Assembly (NCBI GenBank): GCA_963799455.1
Contig: CAWCXF010000007.1
Coordinates: forward strand, 1,054,001 to 1,118,000
DNA from: CAWCXF01 sp963799455
Lineage (GTDB): Bacteria; Pseudomonadota; Alphaproteobacteria; Rhodobacterales; Rhodobacteraceae
DNA length: 64,000 bases
Direction: 5' to 3'
This document shows positions 9,413 to 18,200 of the stretch, piece by piece. The position numbers and the translations under genes were made by a program. How positions within the stretch are numbered: position 1 is the stretch's first letter; every line of letters starts with the position of its first letter. A model generated the notes under the pieces. It saw nothing but the letters and a program-made list of their open reading frames with translations, was not told the origin of the DNA and did not search any database.

Positions 9413-11007
9413 CAAAGGAAGATCGAGACCAGCGGCGGCCAGATCAGCAAGAGCGACAGCGCGAGGAGCTGGATGCCGATGAAGGGCAGGAACCCCTTGA
9501 AGATGTCGGTGAGCGAGATCTCGGGCGGGGCCACCGACTTGAGGTAGAAGGCGGCCGGGCCGAAGGGGGGCGACAGGAAGCTCACCTGCATGTTCATGGT
9601 GAACACGACGCCGAACCAGATGGCGACGTGGGAGGGGTCGAGCGTCCCGAAGAGGCCGATCTCCTCGATCGGCAGGCGCAGGATGATGGGCAGGAAGACG
9701 GGGATGACGAGGAGCACGATGCCCACCCAGTCCATCAGCGCGCCGAGGATCAGGAAGATCAGCATCATGACGAGGACGATCGCCATCGAGGGCAGCTCGG
9801 CGCCGATGATGGTCGAGGCGATGAAGGTGGGGCCGCCCGCGATGGTGTAGGCGCCCGCGAGCGCGGTCGCGCCGATCGTCACCCAGATGATGGTGCCGGT
9901 GGACTTGATCGTGCGTTTGAGCGCCTCCCACAGCAGGTGGTAGCTCATCTCGCCGCGCATCGCCGCGATCACGCCGACCGCGATGACGCCCATGCCCGCG
10001 GCCTCGGTGATGCCGGTGATGCCGCCGTAGATCGAGCCCAGCACCACGCCGATGACGACCATCGGCCCGACGAGGCCCTTGCCCATCGACCACCCCCGCG
10101 CCGACCGCTCGCGGCCGAAGACGAAGAAGAGGAGCGCCAGCGCCACGGCCAGCGCCACGCCGAACCCCACCGCGTAGCCGGGCGTGCCGAAGGTGATGGC
10201 GTCCACCCCCTCGCGGGCCGTGTTCTGGCCGGTGACGGTGAAGAACAGCGCGCGCAGGAAGAGTGCGGCGCAGAAGCCGCCGATCAGCGTGGTGAGGAAG
10301 GCGCCGAACAGGATGCGCTTCTCGCGGCCCTGGGCCTCGCCCGGCACCGGCTCGGGCAGGGGCGCGAGGCTCGGGTTCAGCCTCGTGCGGACGATGATGT
10401 AGATGATGAAGAACGAAGCCAGGATGAAGCCCGGCACGAAGGAGGCGGTGAAGAGCGCCTTGATCGAGGTCTCGGTGATGAGCCCGTAGATGATGAGCAC
10501 GATCGAGGGCGGGATCATGGTCCCCAAGCTACCGCTCGCGCAGATCGTGCCGATGGCGAGGTTCTGGTCGTAGCCCAAGCGAAGCATCTGCGGCAGCGCG
10601 ATGAGGCCCAGCAGCACGACCTCGCCGCCGATGATGCCCGACATGGCGGCCATGATGACGGCCATGATCGAGGTGACGATGGCGATGCCGCCGCGGGTGC
10701 GCGAGAGCCACACGTTGAGCGAGTTGTACATCTCCCCCGCGATGCCGGAGCGCTCCAGCAGGTTCGCCATGAAGATGAACAGCGGGATCGATATCAGCAC
10801 GTAGTCCGTGAGCAGCCCGTAGATGCGCTGCGCCAGGATGTTGAGGGGGCCGGTGCCGAAGTCGCGGAAGAGCAGATCCGGCCCGAAGCGCATCACCAGC
10901 ACCAGCACCGCGAGCACGGCGGAGGCGAAGCCGAGCGGCATGCCGATGGCCAGCAGGACGAGCATCGCCACCAGCAGGACGATCGAGATCGTGCCGATGT
11001 CGAACAT
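9412..11007 (-). CDS. dctM: TRAP transporter large permease DctM
   Basis: A 531-residue polytopic inner-membrane protein of the DctM family, with about 12 hydrophobic helices. Typical segments include the N-terminal GMPLGFASAVLA, SIPLFIFMANLLERSG, the conserved GSLGTMIPPSI motif and, near the end, FLSPPFGPAAFYLKS. It forms the Na+-coupled transport channel together with DctQ. A central hydrophilic, less conserved insert (about residues 225-330) makes it longer than the common 425-residue form. Start and stop codons each overlap the neighbouring gene by one base. The genes around it suggest an acid sugar as cargo. Confidence 0.92.
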   Translation of the reverse strand: MFDIGTISIVLLVAMLVLLAIGMPLGFASAVLAVLVLVMRFGPDLLFRDFGTGPLNILAQRIYGLLTDYVLISIPLFIFMANLLERSGIAGEMYNSLNVWLSRTRGGIAIVTSIMAVIMAAMSGIIGGEVVLLGLIALPQMLRLGYDQNLAIGTICASGSLGTMIPPSIVLIIYGLITETSIKALFTASFVPGFILASFFIIYIIVRTRLNPSLAPLPEPVPGEAQGREKRILFGAFLTTLIGGFCAALFLRALFFTVTGQNTAREGVDAITFGTPGYAVGFGVALAVALALLFFVFGRERSARGWSMGKGLVGPMVVIGVVLGSIYGGITGITEAAGMGVIAVGVIAAMRGEMSYHLLWEALKRTIKSTGTIIWVTIGATALAGAYTIAGGPTFIASTIIGAELPSMAIVLVMMLIFLILGALMDWVGIVLLVIPVFLPIILRLPIEEIGLFGTLDPSHVAIWFGVVFTMNMQVSFLSPPFGPAAFYLKSVAPPEISLTDIFKGFLPFIGIQLLALSLLLIWPPLVSIFL

Positions 11008-11876
11008 CAGGCGCGGCGCTCCTGCTCGTGCTGGCGGCGGGCGGACTCGATGATGTCGGCGACCTCGCCCTCGTCCACGACGCCGTGGGTCTCGGCCTCC
11101 TTGCTCCAGTCGGCGATCAGGTTGGCGATCGCCTGGAGCGAGACCAGCACCACGGTGAGCAGGACCATCGGCTTGAGGGTGGCGGGGATCGGCGGGTCGA
11201 AGGCGGTGCCGAAGGTCTCCCAGCGCAGGAACTTGTCGTGCGCCTCGGTCCAGCCGCCCCACAGGAGCGCGATGGCGAAGGCCGCGATGAGCGCGGTCGA
11301 GACCACGTCGCAGGCGCGCTGCGCCCAGCGCGGCATGGCGTCGTAGAGCAGGTAGATGCGGATGTGGTTGCGCTGCTGCATCGAGTAGAGGCCCGCGAGC
11401 AGGAACACGAAGCCCGCGAGCCACAGCGACAGCTCGTTGGCCCAGAGCGTCGGGGCCTCGAACACGTAGCGCATCACCACCTCGTAGAACATCACCGACA
11501 CCAGGATGACGATCATCATCATCGTCACCCGGCCGAGGAAGAGGCTCAGGCGGTCGAAGGCGTTGGTGGGCGCGACCTCCCCCAGCGTGGCGCCCGCGGC
11601 GCGCACCCCCAGGACGAGCGCGGCGATCAGCCCGGCGAGCGCCAGGAAGTCGAGGATCCCGGCGGACTGGTACTGCGAGTTGAGGTTGTCGTCGGCCCAG
11701 CCCAGCAGGACGAAGAAGCGCGGGAAGAAGGCCAGGAGCCACCCCAGGCAGGCGATGAACACCGTGGGCCAGACGATGCGCCTGAGCGAGGTCGCCGCGC
11801 CCTCCGACGCCGAGCCGTCGGTCAGGTGGTCGCGGGGCGCAGGGTCTCGGTCGTCGCGGGGTGCCTGTTCGTCCAT
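11007..11876 (-). CDS. dctQ: TRAP transporter small permease DctQ
   Basis: A 289-residue membrane protein with the DctQ domain in its second half (FYEVVMRYVFEAPTLWANELS, a strong family signature), preceded by two or three extra helices and a hydrophilic charged N-terminus of about 35 residues. Most DctQ proteins are about 160-180 residues, so this is an enlarged form. It pairs with DctM in the inner membrane. Its TGA overlaps the dctM ATG by one base, and the dctP gene lies 98 bp upstream. Confidence 0.88.
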   Translation of the reverse strand: MDEQAPRDDRDPAPRDHLTDGSASEGAATSLRRIVWPTVFIACLGWLLAFFPRFFVLLGWADDNLNSQYQSAGILDFLALAGLIAALVLGVRAAGATLGEVAPTNAFDRLSLFLGRVTMMMIVILVSVMFYEVVMRYVFEAPTLWANELSLWLAGFVFLLAGLYSMQQRNHIRIYLLYDAMPRWAQRACDVVSTALIAAFAIALLWGGWTEAHDKFLRWETFGTAFDPPIPATLKPMVLLTVVLVSLQAIANLIADWSKEAETHGVVDEGEVADIIESARRQHEQERRA

Positions 11877-11974
11877 GAGCCCTGCCCTCTCGCGCCTGGC
11901 ATCCCATGGGCGCCGGAGGAGCCCGGCGCCCGACGACGATCGGGCGGCTCGGCGCTCGGGCCGAGCCGCGCGCG

Positions 11975-12988
11975 TCACTCGGCGATCAGGCCGAGCTGCT
12001 CCATGAACGCCAGGTGGCTGTCCACCAGCGCCTGGGCCTCGGGGGTCTTCTGGCCCCACTCGGTCCAGGTCTCCTGCGCGGCCTTGCGGAAGGTGGCGCG
12101 GTCCTCGTCCGACCAGTCGTAGAGCGTGACGCCCTCCTCGGCCAGCTTGGCGGCGGCCTCGTTGTTGGCGACCTCGAAGGTGAGCGCGGTCTGGAAGGCG
12201 AGCTTCTGCATCGCGGTGTCGATGATGCGCTTGTGCTGGTCCGACAGCCCCTCCCAGACGTCGAGCCGGCAGGCGAGGTGGTCGGACGGCATCGAGTGGA
12301 AGCCCGGATAGGTCGCGTGCTTGACGATGTCGTAAAGGCCGAGGCCGACGTTGTTGGCGAGCCCCGAGGCGTCGGCGCCGTCGACGATGCCGGTCTCGAG
12401 CGCGGTGAAGACCTCGGTGAAGTCCATCACGACCGGAGAGGCGCCGAGCTTGGAGAAGATCTCGGTCTCCATCCCCGGCGGCGAGCGGAACTTGAACTGC
12501 TTGAGGTCTTCCGGCCCCGCGAGCGGCTTCGAGGACGACAGCGATTCCTGGCCGTAGATCCACCAGCCGATCAGCTTCATGCCGAACTGGTTGTAGAGCG
12601 CGTCGGCCGACTCGAACCCGCCGTTGTAGAGCCAGGCGTATTGCTGCCAGGGCGTGTCGTAGCCGCCCATGATGTCGCCCACGAACTGGAAGGCGGGGTT
12701 CTTGCCGGTCTGGTAGGCGCCGCCGGTCATGTCGCAGTCGAGGATTCCGCTCGCCGCGGCGTCGAAGGTCTCCACGGGATCGACCACCGAGGCCGAGTAG
12801 AACATCTCGATGGCGATCTCGCCCCCGGACATGGTCTGCACGTCGTCCACGAACTGCCCGGCGAGCTGGCCCGACTCGGTCTCGGGGGCGTAGTGGGTCT
12901 GGATCCGCAGCGTCACCTCCTGGGCGCTCGCGGCGCCGGCGGCGAGGGTCGCGGCGGCTGCCGTCGTCCAGAGCGTATGGGTCTTCAT
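11975..12988 (-). CDS. dctP: TRAP transporter periplasmic substrate-binding protein DctP
   Basis: A 337-residue solute-binding protein with a signal peptide (residues 1-22, cleavage after AASA). It has the DctP fold signatures: SGG-E-I-MF after the first strand, FRSPPGMETEIFSKLGASPV and the ETGIVDGADAS segment. The conserved arginine in FRSPPG binds the substrate carboxylate in the family. A GGAGGAG site precedes the ATG. It heads the dctP-dctQ-dctM block. A close paralogue lies at 20238-21248 without permease genes of its own. Confidence 0.92.
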   Translation of the reverse strand: MKTHTLWTTAAAATLAAGAASAQEVTLRIQTHYAPETESGQLAGQFVDDVQTMSGGEIAIEMFYSASVVDPVETFDAAASGILDCDMTGGAYQTGKNPAFQFVGDIMGGYDTPWQQYAWLYNGGFESADALYNQFGMKLIGWWIYGQESLSSSKPLAGPEDLKQFKFRSPPGMETEIFSKLGASPVVMDFTEVFTALETGIVDGADASGLANNVGLGLYDIVKHATYPGFHSMPSDHLACRLDVWEGLSDQHKRIIDTAMQKLAFQTALTFEVANNEAAAKLAEEGVTLYDWSDEDRATFRKAAQETWTEWGQKTPEAQALVDSHLAFMEQLGLIAE

Positions 12989-13223
12989 GCAATCTCCTCC
13001 CTGCGCGACGGGTTCGTCGCCTGTCCCCTCCGGCGCGCGCGACGCCCGCCGGGAGCCGGCCCTTCGGCAGCCGGTCCGCGGAGCCTAGCGAAGAGCCTGG
13101 GGCCGGGCAAATCATTCGATGGGCCGGGGCCGGCTTTCTCGCCCCGTCCGGCCCCGCGCGCGCCGAAGGAGTCCACGCGGGGCGTCGCCCGCGCATCGGC
13201 GGCCCCGGCGCGCCGGGCCGGCC

Positions 13224-14162
13224 TCAGTTCACCGGGGTCGGCAGGTCGCGGGCCGAGAGGAAGGCCGCGACGTTCTCGCGCTGGAGCGCGCCCATGGCCC
13301 GGCGCGTCTCGATCGTGGCCGAGCCGATGTGGGGCAGGGCCAGCACGTTGCCCAACGCCAGGAAGCGCGGGTCGAGATGCGGCTCGTTTCGGAACACGTC
13401 GAGTGCCGCGCCCCGCAGGCGGCCCGCCTCCAGCGCGTCGAGCAGCGCGTCCTCGTCGATCACGCTGCCGCGCGAGATGTTGACGATCATCCCGTCGGGC
13501 CCCAGCGCCTCGATCACCCGCGCCGAGACGTGCCCCTCCGTCTCGGCCCCGCCGACGAGCGCCACGAAGAGCACGTCCACGGCGCGCGCGAGGCTCACCG
13601 GGTCCGCGTGGTAGGTCCAGCCCGGCGTCTCCTTCTGGGCGCGCGAGTGGTAGTGGATCTCCATCTTGAAGGCGGCGAGCCGGTCCGCGATCTCGCGCCC
13701 GATGCGCCCCAGGCCCAGGACGCCCGCCCGCCCGCGGCCGAAGGTGCGGGTGAGCGGCATCTCGCCGCGCTCGGCCCAGGCGCCCGAGCGCGCCCACTCG
13801 GCGGCCTGGACCATCGCGCGCGACTGCGCGATCGCCATGGCGACGGCCAGGTCGGCCACCTCGTCGCTCAGCACGTCGGGGGTGTTGGTGACGCGCACGC
13901 CGCGCGCGCTCGCCGCCTCCACGTCGATCGCGTCGTAGCCCACGCCGTAGTTGGCGATCACGCCGAGGGCGGGCAGGGCGTCCATGTGCTCGGCGGTCAG
14001 CGGCGCGTGGCCCTTGAAGGCGAGCGCCTTCGCGCCCGAGCGGACCTCCTGCGGCAGCCCGGCGATCTCGTCGGGCGAGGCCAGCAGGTGCAGATCCCAC
14101 GCCTCCCGCATCGGCTCCAGATCCCAGTCGTCGTAGCGGCCGACGGCGATCAGCGTCTCCAT
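13224..14162 (-). CDS. D-isomer-specific 2-hydroxyacid dehydrogenase (glyoxylate/hydroxypyruvate reductase-like)
   Basis: A 312-residue NAD(P)-dependent dehydrogenase. The nucleotide-binding glycine motif GLGRIG follows a FGRGRAG strand. The catalytic Arg (NISRGS), Glu (RNEPHLD) and His (LPHIGSA) are all present. Start ATG 14162 sits behind GGGAG. It lies between the tetronate genes and dctP in the same direction. In acid-sugar clusters such enzymes usually reduce glyoxylate, hydroxypyruvate or a 2-keto acid, or oxidise the matching hydroxyacid. Its direction and substrate here are inferred from context only. Confidence 0.88.
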   Translation of the reverse strand: METLIAVGRYDDWDLEPMREAWDLHLLASPDEIAGLPQEVRSGAKALAFKGHAPLTAEHMDALPALGVIANYGVGYDAIDVEAASARGVRVTNTPDVLSDEVADLAVAMAIAQSRAMVQAAEWARSGAWAERGEMPLTRTFGRGRAGVLGLGRIGREIADRLAAFKMEIHYHSRAQKETPGWTYHADPVSLARAVDVLFVALVGGAETEGHVSARVIEALGPDGMIVNISRGSVIDEDALLDALEAGRLRGAALDVFRNEPHLDPRFLALGNVLALPHIGSATIETRRAMGALQRENVAAFLSARDLPTPVN

Positions 14163-14190
14163 GTCGCTCTCCCTGTGGGTCGGATGGGGC

Positions 14191-14961
14191 CTACCGCGCC
14201 TCGCCGTAGGCGTCGAGCCAGCCGAGCCCGGCCTCGGTCGAGCCGTGGCGGGGCCTGTACTCCGCGCCGATCGGGGCGGCGTGGCCCATCGCGCGGATCG
14301 CGGCCACGAGGTTGGGGTAGTGGACCTCGCCCGCGTCGGGCTCGCCGCGGTCGGGCACGGCGGCGATCTGGACGTGGCCGATCGCCTCACGGTGCGCCTC
14401 GAAGCGGCGGATGAGGTCGCCCTGCATGATCTGGACATGGTAGAAGTCGAACATGATCCGCAAGGCGTCGCGGCCCGACGCGCCGACGATCTCGGCGGCG
14501 TGCTCGACGGTCGAGAGGTGGTAGCCCGGCGCGTCGCGGTGGTTGATGGGCTCGATCAGGATGGCGAGCCCCTCGGCCCGGTCGCAGGCGTGGGCGAGGT
14601 TGGCGCGGAAGGCGGCCTCGGCGGCCTCGCCGCCGCCCGTCCGCCCGGCCATGACATGCACCGCCCCCGCGCCGATGGCGTGCGCGTAGTCCACCGCCCG
14701 GTCGATCGCCGCGCGCGCCTCCGCCTCGCGCCCCGGCAGCGCGGAGAGGCCGAACTCGCCCTTCCCGGTGTCCCCGCGCACGGTGTTGATCCCCAGCATC
14801 GGCAGGCCGGTCTCGCCCAGCGCGGCGCGGACCTCCTCGGGCGGCGTGGCGTAGGGGAAGTGGCACTCGACCGCCTCGAAGCCCGCGCGATGGGCGGCGC
14901 GGATCGCGTCCGGCAGCGACAGCTCGGTGAAGAGGAAGCCCAGATTGGCCGAGAAGCTCAT
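14191..14961 (-). CDS. otnI: 2-oxo-tetronate isomerase OtnI (hydroxypyruvate isomerase family)
   Basis: A 256-residue TIM-barrel protein of the hydroxypyruvate isomerase family, starting MSFSANLGFLF. The metal-binding and catalytic regions LIEPINHRDAPGY and the IMFDFYHVQIMQGD segment are intact. In the tetronate pathway OtnI converts 2-oxo-tetronate to 3-oxo-tetronate. Its ATG overlaps the otnC stop by four bases (ATGA), so the two are coupled. The nearby otnK, otnC and ltnD make this assignment stronger than hydroxypyruvate isomerase (Hyi), which is the alternative by sequence alone. Confidence 0.88.
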   Translation of the reverse strand: MSFSANLGFLFTELSLPDAIRAAHRAGFEAVECHFPYATPPEEVRAALGETGLPMLGINTVRGDTGKGEFGLSALPGREAEARAAIDRAVDYAHAIGAGAVHVMAGRTGGGEAAEAAFRANLAHACDRAEGLAILIEPINHRDAPGYHLSTVEHAAEIVGASGRDALRIMFDFYHVQIMQGDLIRRFEAHREAIGHVQIAAVPDRGEPDAGEVHYPNLVAAIRAMGHAAPIGAEYRPRHGSTEAGLGWLDAYGEAR

Positions 14962-15605
14962 GCGTCCCACTCCACCTCGAAGGTCTCGACCAGGTCGGCC
15001 ACCTGCTCGGGCGTCAGCATCCGGGCGCCCGTCCCGCGCAGCAGGAGCGCGAGGCGGGCCGTCTCCTCCAGCTCCTCCATGGCGTAGACCGCGGCCTCCA
15101 AGTCGCGCGCCGCCACCACCGGGCCGTGATTGGCGAGCACCACCGCCGAGCGGCGGCCCGCGAGCCCGCGCACCGCCTCGCCCATCGCCGGGTCGCCGGG
15201 GCGGAAGTAGGGCAGGAGCCGCACGCGCCCGAGCCGCATGATCGAGTAGGCGGTGAGCGGGGGCAGCATGTCCTCGGGGTCGGTCTCGGGCAGGGTCGAG
15301 AGCGCCACCGAATGGGTCGAGTGCAGGTGCACCACCGCGCCCGCCCCCGCGCGGGTGTCGTAGAACGCCGCATGGAGCGGCATCTCCTTGGTGGGCGCGT
15401 CGCCGCCGACGTGCCGGCCCGAGGCGTCGAGCCGCGACAGCCGCGCGGGGTCGAGCCGGCCGAAGCTCGACCCGGTGGGGGTCACGAGCAAGCCCCCGTC
15501 CTCGCAGCGCGCCGAGATGTTGCCCGAGGCGCCCCCGGTCAGCCCGCGCTCGAAGATCGAGGCCGCCTGGGCGCAGATCGCCTCGCGCAGCCGCGCCTCG
15601 CTCAC
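14958..15605 (-). CDS. otnC: 3-oxo-tetronate 4-phosphate decarboxylase OtnC (class II aldolase family)
   Basis: A 215-residue class II aldolase/adducin-family protein. It shows SGNISAR, the zinc-binding HLHSTHS segment and the later ANHGPV, which supply the metal-binding histidines. OtnC decarboxylates 3-oxo-tetronate 4-phosphate to dihydroxyacetone phosphate. The start is a GTG at 15605 whose bases overlap the otnK stop (GTGA), and its own stop overlaps the otnI start. This double four-base overlap fixes the start well and shows tight coupling of the pathway. Confidence 0.9.
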   Translation of the reverse strand: MSEARLREAICAQAASIFERGLTGGASGNISARCEDGGLLVTPTGSSFGRLDPARLSRLDASGRHVGGDAPTKEMPLHAAFYDTRAGAGAVVHLHSTHSVALSTLPETDPEDMLPPLTAYSIMRLGRVRLLPYFRPGDPAMGEAVRGLAGRRSAVVLANHGPVVAARDLEAAVYAMEELEETARLALLLRGTGARMLTPEQVADLVETFEVEWDA

Positions 15606-16840
15606 GCCGCGCGCCCGAGCACGCGCACGGCGTCGGCGAAGAAGTCGGGGCCCCCGAAATTGCCGGACTTGAGCGCCAGCACCAGCCGCTCGCCCGCGCG
15701 CATCGCCGGCACGCCGGGCGCGATCCCCGGCCCGATCGTCAGCTCGCGCGATCCCAGCGCCTCGACCACCGCGCCCGAGGTCTCCCCGCCCGCCACCACG
15801 AGCCGCGTCACGCCGCCCTCGACGAGCGCGCGGGCGGTCTCGGCGAACAGCCCCTCGAAGGCGGCGGCCGTGGCCTCGCGCCCGTGCCGCTCCTGGGCGG
15901 CGCGCACGATCTCGGGGTCGGCCGAGGAGTAGGCGAGCGGCACGCCCTCCTGCGCGAGCATCCACTCGGCGACGCCCTGCGGGGTGGTGTCTCCGGCCAT
16001 CAGCGCGTCGGCCGCGATCTCCCTCGACGGGCCGGAATGCGCGGCCACCTGCGCGCGCGTGACGCCCGAGCAGGAGCCCGAGAGCACCGCCGCGCGCCCG
16101 TCCTGCCCCTCCCAGGCCCCGGCCTCGCCCGAGAGCCGGCCCGCGAAGTTGGCGGGCAGCCCCATGGCGATGCCCGAGCCGCCGGTGACGAGCGCGAGCC
16201 CCGCCGCGGCCGCGCCCAGCGCCACCAGGTCCGCGTCGGCGATCGCGTCGGCGACGATCAGGCGGTGGCCGGCGGCGTCCTCGGCCTCCATCCGCGCGCG
16301 GATCGCCCGGCTGCCCGCGAGCACGTCCGCCGCGGGGACGTGGCCGACCGTGCCCTCGCATTGCAGCGCGAGCCAGCGGCGCAGGTCGGGGTCGGTCATC
16401 GGCGTGAGCGGATGGCGCTCCATGCCCGACTCGCTCAGGAGCCGGTCCCCGACGAAGAGGTGCCCCTGGTAGACCGACCGCCCCGTGGCCGGGAAGGCGG
16501 GGCAGACGATCACCCGCCGCGCGCCCAGCGCCTCGGCCAACGCCTCGGCCACGGGGCCGATGTTGCCTCGGGGCGTCGAGTCGAAGGTCGAGCAGTACTT
16601 GAACACGACCTGCTCGCAGCCCTGCTCGCGCAGCCAGCCGAGCGCGTCGAGCGAGAGCCGCACGGCCTCGGCCGCCGAGATCGAGCGGGACTTCAGCGCC
16701 ACCACCCCGGCCTCGACGCCCGGCTCGGCCGGGCCGTCGGGGCGGCCGACATACTGCACCGTGCGCATCCCGGCGTCGGACAGCGTCAGGGCGAGGTCGC
16801 TCGACCCGGTGAAGTCGTCGCCGATGCAGCCCAGGAGCAT
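15602..16840 (-). CDS. otnK: 3-oxo-tetronate kinase OtnK (DUF1537 family)
   Basis: A 412-residue member of the four-carbon acid-sugar kinase family (formerly DUF1537). The N-terminal domain begins with GCIGDDFTGSSDLA, the family's substrate-domain motif, and continues through KYCSTFDSTPRGNIGP. The C-terminal nucleotide domain has VAGGETSGAVVEALG and KSGNFGGPDFF. The enzyme phosphorylates 3-oxo-tetronate at O4, giving the substrate of OtnC. The ATG at 16840 overlaps the ltnD stop by one base. Length is normal and no defect is seen. Confidence 0.93.
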   Translation of the reverse strand: MLLGCIGDDFTGSSDLALTLSDAGMRTVQYVGRPDGPAEPGVEAGVVALKSRSISAAEAVRLSLDALGWLREQGCEQVVFKYCSTFDSTPRGNIGPVAEALAEALGARRVIVCPAFPATGRSVYQGHLFVGDRLLSESGMERHPLTPMTDPDLRRWLALQCEGTVGHVPAADVLAGSRAIRARMEAEDAAGHRLIVADAIADADLVALGAAAAGLALVTGGSGIAMGLPANFAGRLSGEAGAWEGQDGRAAVLSGSCSGVTRAQVAAHSGPSREIAADALMAGDTTPQGVAEWMLAQEGVPLAYSSADPEIVRAAQERHGREATAAAFEGLFAETARALVEGGVTRLVVAGGETSGAVVEALGSRELTIGPGIAPGVPAMRAGERLVLALKSGNFGGPDFFADAVRVLGRAA

Positions 16841-17760
16841 CAGGCGCCGCCCGGCAGGGTCAGACCGGCCTCGCGGGCGTAGATCTTGGTCACGGCCGCG
16901 TCGTCGTCGCGCCCCAGCCCCGCCTGGGACGCCGCGCGGAAGCGCTCCAGCGCGGCCCGCGTCACCGGCACGGGCAGCCCGGCGGCGTCGGCGATGTCCG
17001 CGACGATGCCGAGATCCTTGGGCCAGATGTCCACCGCCGAGCGCGGGGCGTAGTCGCCCTCGACCACGTGCGGGGCGCGGTTCCGAAACATCCAGGAGCT
17101 GCCGGCGGAGGCGCCGATCACCTCGACCACGCGGCCGAGGTCGAGCCCCTGGGTGAGCGCGAAGGCCAGCGCCTCGCCCATCGCGGCGATGTGGACGCCG
17201 GCGAGGAGCTGGTTGACGGCCTTCATCGCCGAGCCCGAGCCCGCCTCGCGGCCGAGGTCGTGGACCGTCTCGGCCATGGCGTCGAGCGCCGGGCGGGCGC
17301 GCTCGAACGCCTCCTCGGATCCTGCGGCCATGATCGACAGCCGCCCCTCCGCGGCCTTCGCGGCCCCGCCCGAGATCGGGGCGTCGAGATAGGCCAGATC
17401 CTGCGCCTGCGCCTCGGCCGCCATCTCGCGGGCGAAGGCGGGCGGCACCGTGGCGCAGGAGACCACCACGCCCCTGGGCGTCATGCGGCGGGCGAAGCCG
17501 CCCCCGCCGCGGCCGTCGCCGGCGCCGCTGCCGCCGAAGAGGGCCGCGCGGGTCTGCTCGGCGTTCAGGACCACGCAGACGGCGATGGCGCACTCGCCCT
17601 CGGCCGGCGGGCCGGGCTCCCCGCCACGCTCCCTCAGAGCGGCGACGCGGGCCTCGTCGGTGTCGAGCCCGTGGACGCGGTGCCCGGCCGCCAGCAGCGC
17701 GCGCGCCATGCCCGAGCCCATGGAGCCCAGTCCGATGACCGCGATCGTCGCCGGCTGCAC
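16840..17760 (-). CDS. ltnD: L-threonate dehydrogenase LtnD (beta-hydroxyacid dehydrogenase family)
   Basis: A 306-residue NAD-binding protein of the 3-hydroxyisobutyrate dehydrogenase family. It has GLGSMG at residues 10-15, the substrate motif DAPISGG, and the catalytic Lys in GSGSAMKAVNQLLAG. In clusters with otnK, otnC and otnI this subfamily oxidises L-threonate to 2-oxo-tetronate, the first step. The start is a GTG behind a perfect AAGGAGGA site. A glycine-rich insert (GGSGAGDGRGGGG) near residue 80 looks like a local low-complexity expansion. It heads the four-gene coupled block. Confidence 0.88.
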   Translation of the reverse strand: MQPATIAVIGLGSMGSGMARALLAAGHRVHGLDTDEARVAALRERGGEPGPPAEGECAIAVCVVLNAEQTRAALFGGSGAGDGRGGGGFARRMTPRGVVVSCATVPPAFAREMAAEAQAQDLAYLDAPISGGAAKAAEGRLSIMAAGSEEAFERARPALDAMAETVHDLGREAGSGSAMKAVNQLLAGVHIAAMGEALAFALTQGLDLGRVVEVIGASAGSSWMFRNRAPHVVEGDYAPRSAVDIWPKDLGIVADIADAAGLPVPVTRAALERFRAASQAGLGRDDDAAVTKIYAREAGLTLPGGA

Positions 17761-18200
17761 GCGCCGCGTCCTCCTTCTGAGCCGTGAGGTCAGGCTTCCA
17801 CCTCACCCTGCCGGTGTCAACGCCGGGCGAAGAGGGGGGCCGGGCGAAGAGGGGGGCCGGGCGAAGAGGGGGCCGGGCGAGAGGGGGCCGGGCGAAGAGG
17901 GAGCTGGGCGAAGAGGGGGGGCCGGGCGAAGAGGGGGGCGGGGGCGATCCGGGAGGAGGCCGGTGCGCGCGCCTCCCGCGCCGCGGCGCAGAGGTGGCCC
18001 GCGAGCGCGCCGAGGCGCACGACGGCGATACGATCTGCCCCGGCGCGCCCGAGGCGACGACGCCGGACGAGATCGCCGGACGGCGGCCGTCGCGCAGCAC
18101 GGTGGGCAGCGACGGGACGCGACCCCCGCCAAGGACGTGGAGCCACGCGGTGACAGCCCTCGGGCGACGGCCCGCGCTCGCGTCGGCCTGCCTTGCGGCC
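17761..18200. other. Gene-free spacer between ltnD and the uronate dehydrogenase-like gene
   Basis: 440 bp without a supported gene. The first 60 bp hold the ltnD ribosome site and presumably a promoter. The middle is a G-rich tandem array, and long frames crossing it are repeat artefacts. I see nothing recognisable in 17945-18200. Confidence 0.6.
17822..17940. repeat. Imperfect 15-18 bp G-rich tandem repeat, 7 copies
   Basis: The core ccgggcgaaga recurs at 17823, 17840, 17857, 17873, 17888, 17904 and 17922, joined by runs of 4-7 G; the copies at 17873 and 17904 each differ slightly. The changing run length gives spacings of 15 to 18 bp. The G-runs on the plus strand could form unusual DNA structure just upstream of ltnD. 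Confidence 0.85.
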
